Assembly (NCBI GenBank): GCA_016858145.1
Contig: JAEHOE010000004.1
Span: 1,178,001 to 1,242,000, forward strand
Reading direction: 5' to 3'
DNA from: Edaphochlamys debaryana
Taxonomy: Eukaryota; Chlorophyta; Chlorophyceae; Chlamydomonadales
Length of the DNA stretch: 64,000 nucleotides
Below the pieces are notes generated by a model, which was not told the origin of the DNA, searched no databases, and was given only the letters and a program-made list of their open reading frames with translations. Made by a program: the position numbers and the translations under genes. Positions 34,712 through 42,388 of the stretch are shown piece by piece (the stretch's first letter is position 1; every line of letters starts with the position of its first letter).

Positions 34712-36627
34712 TTACTGCAGGTAGGTCTTGGGGCAGCAGTCGTTGCCAGGGGGGTTGAAGACGGCCACGGCGGACACCGAGAGGGACGCCCACGAGTAGC
34801 AAGCGGGGCCCTTGATGGTGAAGCACATCGAGGCGCCGGCAACGCCATCCTCGTAGTCGATGTCCAGACGAGTGAACTTGAGCACGGGGCGGTTCTGGTC
34901 CCAGTTGAAGGCCGAGCGGATCTCGTTGGTGTTGGACAGCGTGTAGGGGGAGATGGAGCCCTTGCAGTTCTCGTCTGCGGGGGGGGGGAATCAAGGGCAG
35001 GCTTAGCTCGAGGGGAGGTAGCCTCTGCGGGGGGTAACAGGTTGATCACCGCTTCCCGAGCTCAGAGACGAACCGGCCCCAGGACTCCACTCACTGGCGA
35101 GGAACTCCAGCTTCTGCAGAGAGTCCTGGCAGCAGCCCCACTTGTTGTTGCACACGCGGGCCACGGCGGGGTCAACGAAGATCTTGACGCAGACCTTCTC
35201 AGAGGCCTTGCCGGCGTACTGGACGGTGGTCTTGTTGGCAACGCTCACGCGCCACGGGAAGCTGTTAGGGCCGCGAGTGTTGCAGCTGCAAGAACAAGAG
35301 CACGGAGCAAAGTCAGAACCAAAGACATGATCTGCGAGTAGCAGAGCAGCCGAGTACGGCAGAGAAACCACCAGACTGAACGCCCTTTTGAACCCAGGTA
35401 CTTACTCGCACCACGGGAAGCCGGTGTCGTTCTTCGGGGGAGCGCGGGGGGGAGGAGGGCCGGGAGGAGGGGGAGGGGGAGGGGGAGGCGGGGGAGGGGG
35501 AGGAGGCGGGGGAGGGCTGGGGGGAGGAGGAGGAGGAGGCGGCGGGGGAGGAGGGGGAGGAGGAGGAGGGGAAGGAGGGCGGGGGATCAGGGTGGCACCC
35601 GGGGGCTGAGAGCGAGGGGGACCAGTGATGCCCGTCGGGCAGCACTTCTTGTTGGTGTTGAAGATGGCGTACGTGGCCGAGTTGGTGGACATGAAGAGCT
35701 CGGGGATAGTGCACGTGCCGGGCAGCTTGTTGACGCACACAGGCACGCCGTTGGGGAAGCCCATAACAGTAGCCTGGGACATGGTCAGGCCCTTGGTGAT
35801 GCGCAGGGTGGCGACGCCAGGGGGCTTGTCCAGAACATCGATGCCAATGGTGTTGATCTGCTCCTCGATGGCCTGGCCGTTGATCACGGTGTCCATGCCC
35901 TTGAAGAGCAGAGCCTTGTTCGAGGTGCCGTCGCAGGCGGGGTCTGCAAGGAAGAATCGAAGGTGCTGATTGAACCTGGCTACCACATTGGTCCGACTGT
36001 CGGGCTGACAGGTGCGTTTCAGCCACTCGTAACACTTGCCACTCCCACCGAGTGCTTACCAACATCGAACTCGACCTTGTAGAGGTCCATGTCGCAGCAA
36101 GCCGGCTGAGTCGCCGAGCCGTCGCAGACGGTGCTCTCCTCGTCAAGGTAAATCTTGAAGCACACCCAGTCCTGGCCCTTGTAGTTCTCAAGGTACCCGT
36201 CCCAAGCCATGCGGAAGGGGCTGCGCCGGAGGCGATAATCGCATCGGCAGTAGGGGAACCGCGTCACCTGAAGCAGGGACCTGCAGGATAGAGGTAGACA
36301 TGTAAAGAGGGTAGCGTTAGTCGTCGATAGGGAGAGATAACGCTTGCGGAGGGCTGCGTATCGCGCGCGCAAGGGCCCTTCGCCGAGTGCCCGCCATTCC
36401 CTGACAGCCACGTTTACCCCAGCAAGCGCAGACAGCGCTCCCCGCATATCTCACCGCTCAGAGGCTAGAAGGTGCAAAGCGTTGGATGCAAGCGGGGAAA
36501 CGAGGGAACAAGTCGTGAGATTCGCATCGCCGCGACCAGGTCCAGAAAGCCGACACTACTCACCAGCGTTAGCGCCAAAGATAGCTGCGACGCCGAGCAG
36601 CGCCAGCAGCAGCATCTTGGCCTCCAT
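34712..36627 (-). CDS. Pherophorin (extracellular matrix glycoprotein), copy 1
   Basis: Structural glycoprotein of the volvocine extracellular matrix. The ATG at 36627 opens exon 1 (64 bp), signal peptide MEAKMLLLALLGVAAIFGAN. Exon 2 is only 10 bp (36455-36464). It joins phase 1 to phase 2 and gives ASERSLLQVTRFPYC, the RSLLQ/FPYC start of a pherophorin domain. Exon 3 (36060-36280) continues RCDYRLRRSPFRMAWDGY and CDGSATQPACCDMDLYKVEF. Exon 4 has VCVNKLPGTCTIPELFM and KKCCPTGITGPP, then a hinge of about 55 residues that is nearly all Pro. After it the second pherophorin domain starts FPWCDCNTRGPNSFPWRVSV, with CNNKWGCCQDSLQKLEF, and ends NPPGNDCCPKTYLQ. The N-domain/Pro hinge/C-domain plan is that of known pherophorins, whose hinge is hydroxylated and arabinosylated. 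It is a tandem paralogue of the gene at 38035-40280. Confidence 0.94.
36455..36464 (-). other. 10-bp micro-exon of pherophorin copy 1
   Basis: CCTCTGAGCG lies between TTCTAG and GTGAGA. Without it, exon 1 (phase 1) and exon 3 (needs phase 2) cannot be joined in frame; with it the product reads A-S-E-R-S-L-L-Q. The tandem paralogue has a 10-bp exon at the same place. Confidence 0.8.
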
Positions 36628-37506
36628 GGGGCCTTTCAGGGCTATTCGCCCTGGCCGCCGACTAGGTGAAACAAGATTCGTCTACCCCAAGGGGAAGAAG
36701 CTTGCGACAGCCCGACGGTACAGGGCTATCCACCTATGTGCGTGTGAAGCGCACTAGCCGATGAACGTTCAGCCGGTGCGCCGCTTCCCCATACAGTCTC
36801 GCCTTGAATGGGGGCCGTACGAAGCGCCGTACGGCGGGCGCGCAATCGGGAAAAGCTCTAGCTCTCTGGTAAGCGAGCTGCGCCGCAACCGAGTCGGGCG
36901 GCGTGGAAAAGGCGTCACGCCGCGTCAGGATTGTGCTGGAGCGCACCTGTCGCCGTCGCCAGCTGGCTGGTGATGCGCCAAACGTTGTCTTCGCGCCTTT
37001 TTAGCCGCAAGCCAGGCTGGCGGACCGCGCTGCTTGGCAAGTGAACACCCCGCCCCGCACCAAAACAGTTCGCAACGCTTCACGCGCAGCCTGAGCTCCC
37101 AGGGCCGCCGACCCGAGGGCCCACGCGATTGAACGTCGCGCGCGCTAGAACTGACCGTCCTGCCTCACCCGCGGGGTAGGGCACTGGGGTACAACGTATT
37201 CATGCAGCTGTCGTGCACGCACCCACAGGACGTTTGCGTTGACGCTACGCACGGCGTGTACGTATTACGGTGCCGTGACACAGCCTCCCGCGCCCGTGCT
37301 GTGCCGCGCACCTACGCAGCGCCTAGCGTCTTTCGTGCAGTCTGCTTCCTGGGATGCATGATGTCACTGTGCTTGGCGATAGGGGGAAAGTACTGAGCGA
37401 AACGGGTTCCCGCTTGCAAAGCTGTCACGACCACGCTGGGCAGCCAGATATGGTGATGGTGCCAGCGGTGCATTTACACACCACCGAAATCCGAGAAGCG
37501 GCATTG
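36553..37506. repeat. Segment duplicated at 44077-45058 (copy B)
   Basis: This 954-bp stretch covers the 5' end of intron 1, the whole of exon 1 and about 880 bp upstream of the first pherophorin. It is present at high identity at 44077-45058. Part of it (36730-37110) also matches copy A at 33544. Homology ends at CGGCATTG (37499-37506). Confidence 0.85.
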
Positions 37507-37729
37507 AACCTGCCCCTTTCCAAACGCAAGAGCCTGCTATGGCAGGTGAAGGAAGAGAGAAGAAGTCCACCTAGATTCCTGCCCCGAGTGACGCCGTCAT
37601 ATGTATTGCCCCGTCGGCACACACAGCACACACACGGCATGCCCTGCTAGTTGATGTACGCAGGGACCAGTCGGCGGCAGGGGACACGAGTCCAGGGCCC
37701 ACAAACAGAGAGAGACTTCGTCAAGAGAG

Positions 37730-37842
37730 AGCTTGTCAACCACACAGAGAATCCAAAACTGTTCCGCGCGCTGTAGACATCTTTCTGCCTGCGTACATGC
37801 GCGCCTACACGCGCCCCTCCTTATCCCCATCACCCCTTCGGC
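37730..37842. repeat. Right block of the dispersed repeat (match to copy A)
   Basis: ATCCAAAACTG...GTAGACATCTTTCTGCCTGCG to CCTTATCCCCATCA matches 33943-34030. It shows that copies A and B share two flanking blocks around different interior DNA. Confidence 0.7.
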
Positions 37843-38034
37843 CTCACCCGTCCTCAGGCCCGACCACCACGTGAGTGCATGCCAGCTACCGACCTCGCCC
37901 GTCATACAGCTTGTCCGTGCGCAGTTGCACCACGACCAGGGCAGCCCGGGCTACGAGGGCGCCGCTACCTAGGTCCCCACAACCTCCCAAGGACCTCCCC
38001 ATAAACATCACTGCTCAGCCGACCGGCGAGGCTC

Positions 38035-40280
38035 TTATGCCAGGGCCGTCTTGGGGCAGCAGTCATTGCCTGAGGAGAAGGGGAAGGGAGCGGGGGAGTG
38101 TTAGGCTAGGGAAGGGCAGGGGTGAAGGAAGGGACACGGGATGACCAGACCAGGGTAGCAGGTAGGGTGATGGTGCTTCCGCCCAACCCCCAACTCTCAA
38201 CCGCCCGCACCTGGCGGGTTGAAGACGGCCGAGACACACCGCCCGCCGTCGCAGAGCTCCGTGAACTTGTAGCACGAGGGGCCCTTGATGGTGAAGCACA
38301 TCGAGGCACCGGCAACGCCGTCCTCATACGAGATGTTCAGGTTGGTGAACTTGAGCACGGCGTAGTTCTGGTCCCAGACGAAGGCCGAGCGGATCTCCTT
38401 GGTGTTGGACAGGGTGTAGGGGGCGATCGAGCCCTTGCAATCCTTGTCTGTGGGTGGGTGGGGAACCGGGAAGTAGGCAGTCAGGCGCTGGCAATGGGCT
38501 GAAGGAGCGCAGACGGCATGCGGCTTCGGATAGGGACACTGGCTGCACTGCATCCTTCGAATGCGCCGCAACTGCACCGGTCACTGAGCCCCCAGACTTA
38601 CTGGCCAGGAGCTCGATCTTCTGAAGGGAGTCCTTGCAGCAGCCCCACTTGTTGTTGCAGGTGCTGGCAACCACGGGGTCAACGAACAGCTTGACGCAGA
38701 CCTTCTCAGAGTTCTTGCCAGCATAGACCACGCTGGTCTTGTTGGCAACGCTCATGCGCCAGGGGAAGCTGTTCGGGCCGAAGGTGCGGCAGCTGCGGTG
38801 AAGGAGAGGGTAGGACGGGAGGGAGGGGCCGGGTCAGCTCCCGCGCAACACATGCTTCACGCAAAGCCCTGCTAACCGCCCCCTTTGACCCCAGGCCCCT
38901 TTGACCGCTTATCAAGTACTCTCCCACACTGTCACTTGTTGAGCCCTCAAAGCTATGAGCGCTAATGCCCATTGAAGCTATCATCGTCAGCTTTGCGATC
39001 TGCTTACTTGCAGTAGGGGAAGTTGCCTGGCGGCGGACGAGGGGGGGTGCGGGGCATGGTGGGGGGAGGAGGGCCGGGAGGAGGGGGAGGGGGCGGGGGA
39101 GGCGGGGGCGGGGGAGGAGGCGGGGGCGGGCTGGGGGGAGGAGGAGGAGGCGGCGGCGGAGGAGGAGGGGGAGGGGGAGGAGGGGAAGGCGAGCTGGGGG
39201 GCATGCGAGGCAGGATGGTGAAGCCGGGCGACGTGGGCGGGGCATCCTTCGACTGGTTGCGGGGGGGGCCGGTGATGCTGGTGGGGCAGCACTTCTTGTT
39301 GGTGTTGAACACGGAGTAGGTGACGACGGCCTCCTCGTTCATGAAGAGCTCAGCGATGGAGCACTTGCCGGGCACCTTGTTGACGCACACCGGCACGCCG
39401 CCAGCGCCGAAGCCGGCGACGGTAGCCTGGGACATGGTCAGGCCCTTGGTGACGCGGAGGGTGGCGACGCCAGCGGGGTCATCAAGGACGTCGATGTCAA
39501 TGACGTTGATCTGCTCCTTGATGACCTGGCCGTTGATGACGGTGTCGTAGCCCTTGAAGAGCAGGGCGCGGTTCGAGGTGCCGTCGCAAGCGGGGTCTGC
39601 GCGGGGAAGCGGGCATGGCGGTTACTTGACGGCCCTTATTGGTCCTTCATACAGCCCCGTCTCCCCCCGACGCCCAGGTGACTACATGTGAAGCTCTTGC
39701 TGCTGCTGTGTCACTCACCAACATCGAACTCGATCTTGTACAGGTCGGAGTTACAGCATGCCGGCTGCTTGGCCGAGCCATCGCAGGCGGTGCTGGTCGA
39801 GTTGAGCTTAATGCGGAAGCAAATCCAGTCGTTGCCCTTGTAGGTGAGCAGGCTGTCCCATTGCATACGGTAGGGGCTGTGTCGGAGGCGGTAGTCGCAC
39901 TCGCAGTAGGGGAACCTATCCACAGTTTGGAGCAGCGACCTGCAAGGCATCACGTCGATGGAGGTTACTTTACACACAAGCAAGGACTGGAGTCAAATAA
40001 CGCAGCGCGCTCGTCGCCGGAGTTGAGCAGGCATGCCGACGACAGCTCGCAACCCAGCGCGACCCAGAACACACCTGCTGCTCACTGTCATAAAAGACAG
40101 TTTGGTAGAGCAGTAGGCGAATGTGGCGAGCGAAAGGAGGCACAGAAGCACAGCGGTTAGCAAAGCGGCCGCCAGGGATGCAGTCGCAAAGGCGCGGGAC
40201 CCAGCACGTTACTCGCCTGCAGTCGCGCCCAGGACAGCTGCCGCGCCGAGAAGCGCAAGCAGCACCACCTTGGCCGCCAT
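38035..40280 (-). CDS. Pherophorin (extracellular matrix glycoprotein), copy 2
   Basis: Tandem paralogue of the gene at 34712-36627. The ATG at 40280 starts signal peptide MAAKVVLLALLGAAAVLGAT. Exon 1 ends GCAG|GCGAGT, a GC donor where copy 1 has GT. A 10-bp exon (40075-40084) gives VSSRSLLQTVDRFPYCECDY. The first domain continues RLRHSPYRMQWDSLLTYKG and CDGSAKQPACCNSDLYKIEF, then VCVNKVPGKCSIAELFM. The Pro hinge is longer, with a Ser/Pro start (PPSSPSPPPPP). The second domain begins FPYCNCRTFGPNSFPWRMSV and has CNNKWGCCKDSLQKIELLAS. An extra intron splits the C-terminus at NPPG|NDCCPKTALA; copy 1 has no intron there. The stop is at 38035. Both domains look complete, so it is presumably functional as a matrix glycoprotein. 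Confidence 0.94.
40075..40084 (-). other. 10-bp micro-exon of pherophorin copy 2
   Basis: TGAGCAGCAG lies between ATGACAG and GTGTGT. It bridges exon 1 (phase 1) to the FPYC exon (needs phase 2) and gives V-S-S-R-S-L-L-Q, matching the paralogue's A-S-E-R-S-L-L-Q in length and ending. Confidence 0.75.
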
Positions 40281-40321
40281 GTCACCGCTAGCACCTTACG
40301 CTCACTGCAAGCAGGATTGCG

Positions 40322-40835
40322 GTTGCAGCAGTCAAGCACAAAGCCTCGCAACGCCAGGACTTGCACCTGATGTCCTGCTAACTGGCAGGGAGCCTCTAGA
40401 GCTAGTGCGTTGCGCCGCGGCTCGACTCACGTCACTGCCGATGGGAGGTTGAAGCCGGCAGCTAACCCCAGATGGTGTAGGGGTTTGAGCAGGTGCTGGG
40501 TGCGCGCTGGTCTGGCGCTTCTAACCCGGTGGTGTTGTGTGTGCAGCCTAAGGCATACACGACGCTTAAGGGACGCAGTAACAGAGGACCGGCTTTGACC
40601 CCTCAGGACCGTACGGCAGCTCGGCCATACGCGTCGCCCGCCATGCTGCGAACACACCGCTCCACACAAACCGCTGCGTTTCAAGGATGGCATCTTGACC
40701 TCAGTGCGTGACCCAGCACGTATATTGGCTGAGAAGTCTCGTTTCGTGCGGCGCCGCGTTGGCGCTCATCGGTCGGGCGGGAAGTCGGCAGTCGCCAGCG
40801 CTTAGCGGCTTGCCGACTTCCGTGGTTGCCTGCTG
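40322..40835. repeat. Dispersed repeat E1 (interrupted)
   Basis: 40322-40418 and 40722-40835 match the two halves of 47458-47680 (shared strings GCCTCTAGAGCTAGTGCGTT and CGGGCGGGAAGTCGGCAGTC). About 300 bp (40419-40721) is present here and absent there. Confidence 0.75.
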
Positions 40836-42388
40836 GGTTGCTCAGAAATCACGGAGCGGACGAAGCCGACAGGCGGCGCTTGCTGCTGCGGCGCTTGCTG
40901 CTGCGATGGCGGACGGCTAGCACTCCGTAACGCACCGGCTAATCGCGCAGCGACGCCAAAGCAGCGTGACAGGTTTATCCATGCCAGCCACTATCAGCAC
41001 ACACCTGCGTTAGCGCACCACCTCCGCGCGACTCCAAGGGAAAGTGCAGGTCGCGGTTCCCCTCGCGTGCGTCGCTTCCCCCCAGCGCCGCCCCCGGCGG
41101 CATGACGCGAACGCGTGATGCCAGAGATGCGCATTTGCCTATTGACCTGGGAAAGTGCCATGCGGGGAAACAGGCCGCCGCGCGGGTAAGCACGTGAGGG
41201 GGTTTGCCGAGCGGTGTGTGGACAACCCCTGTAGACAACCCCGTTGCCCCTCTGCTCACAGAGTAAGCCTCTTATGCAGCTTGCCCACAACACAGGTTGC
41301 GTGCTTCATTGGGTGCGTTGCTTACACGCGCGGGGGCGGAGGGGTGAGTATCTACAGCACGGTTGGGAGCGGTGGAGCACTGGAGCCCGTATGGGGTGGA
41401 AGCGTAGCGCTTGGAGCCAATCTGGGGTGCCCCGTCAGCCTGCGGCCCCCGTGACCGTGCTGGCAAACATGTCATCGCCTCCCCCGCTTCCCCTCTTCCT
41501 CTCACCCGTATATCCAAAAGGAAGGAAGCTTGCGACAGCCCCACGGTACAGGGCTATCCACCCAAGTGCGTGTGCAAATGCACTAGCCGAAGTCGCTCCC
41601 CTCAGCCCGCACGCAGACCCCAGCGCTATGTCTGCTAGCCGCTCTCAGCTGCATCCCCGACTTCATCGTCTGCGCGTACCGCTCCATGTAGCGCTAGAAA
41701 GCCTCGTTGCTTGTGTGCTATGCGGGGGCTATGCCCGCCACCCCAAGCTAACGCTTTGCTTCGTTGTTGTCTTCGAAACCCCGTGCCCCGCCCGTGCCAC
41801 ACGCTTGGCCTCCGTGGACCCCCGCCACGCCCATCTGCACATTCCCCAACGGTACCTCATCATCGGAACCCAATGCTGGAAGCTAAGCAGGAGGAGCCTT
41901 TTTTTTGCCAGGGCCCTGCCCGCCCTGGGCCCTGGCGGTGGGTAGCAGCCCCAGCCACCACGGGCCTTCCGGACAGGCTCCCTAGGCAGCAGAAGGGCCC
42001 TCCTGTCAGAGGAGGTTTACCTCAAACTGCTTGCCGAGGTAGCGGAACACGGAGAACCAACATGACCGGGTGGTGGCGTGGCTGCGTGCCCATGCGTGCC
42101 TGGATGTCCGCCTCGGCAGCTCCACACAATTGCCCGCCTTGGCGGGGTTTCCGTCTCACTGAGCTCGGCATCTGCGAGGAGCTAATGTGGCGCGAAGCGG
42201 TGTGGTAGTCTCTGAACAGCGCGCACGCTGGGGCGTGAGGTGCGTGAGGGCGTTACAGGTTATCGGCGGCGTACGGTTTACGTTGGCACGGCACGGCACC
42301 TCGGCCTGGCACATTCAAGCTCCATCGGTCTAAAGTTGAACCCGCACCATGACCCGAACTGCCACAACGCTCTGCGCTGCTGCCCGCC
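40836..42388. other. Intergenic region upstream of the methyltransferase
   Basis: Between pherophorin copy 2 and the plus-strand methyltransferase. Apart from repeat fragment D it holds no exon chain I can support. It should include both promoters, since the two genes diverge. Confidence 0.4.
41511..41600. repeat. Dispersed repeat, fragment D
   Basis: GAAGCTTGCGACAGCCCCAC...GGGCTATCCACCCAAGTGCG matches 36696-36760 and 44218-44284 with some divergence. It is a fourth, short copy of the repeat seen at 33544, 36553 and 44077. Confidence 0.65.

Noticed and set aside
40419..40721. Terminal inverted repeats at the ends of the 300-bp insert
   Set aside because: Only a few scattered matching bases (TCACG/CAC) were found between one end and the reverse complement of the other, which is no better than chance.
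41855..41905. 5S-rRNA-like string (ATCGGAACCC...GAAGCTAAGCAGG)
   Set aside because: Only a short resemblance to the 5S core exists. The flanking arms, length and internal promoter boxes of a 5S gene are not present.
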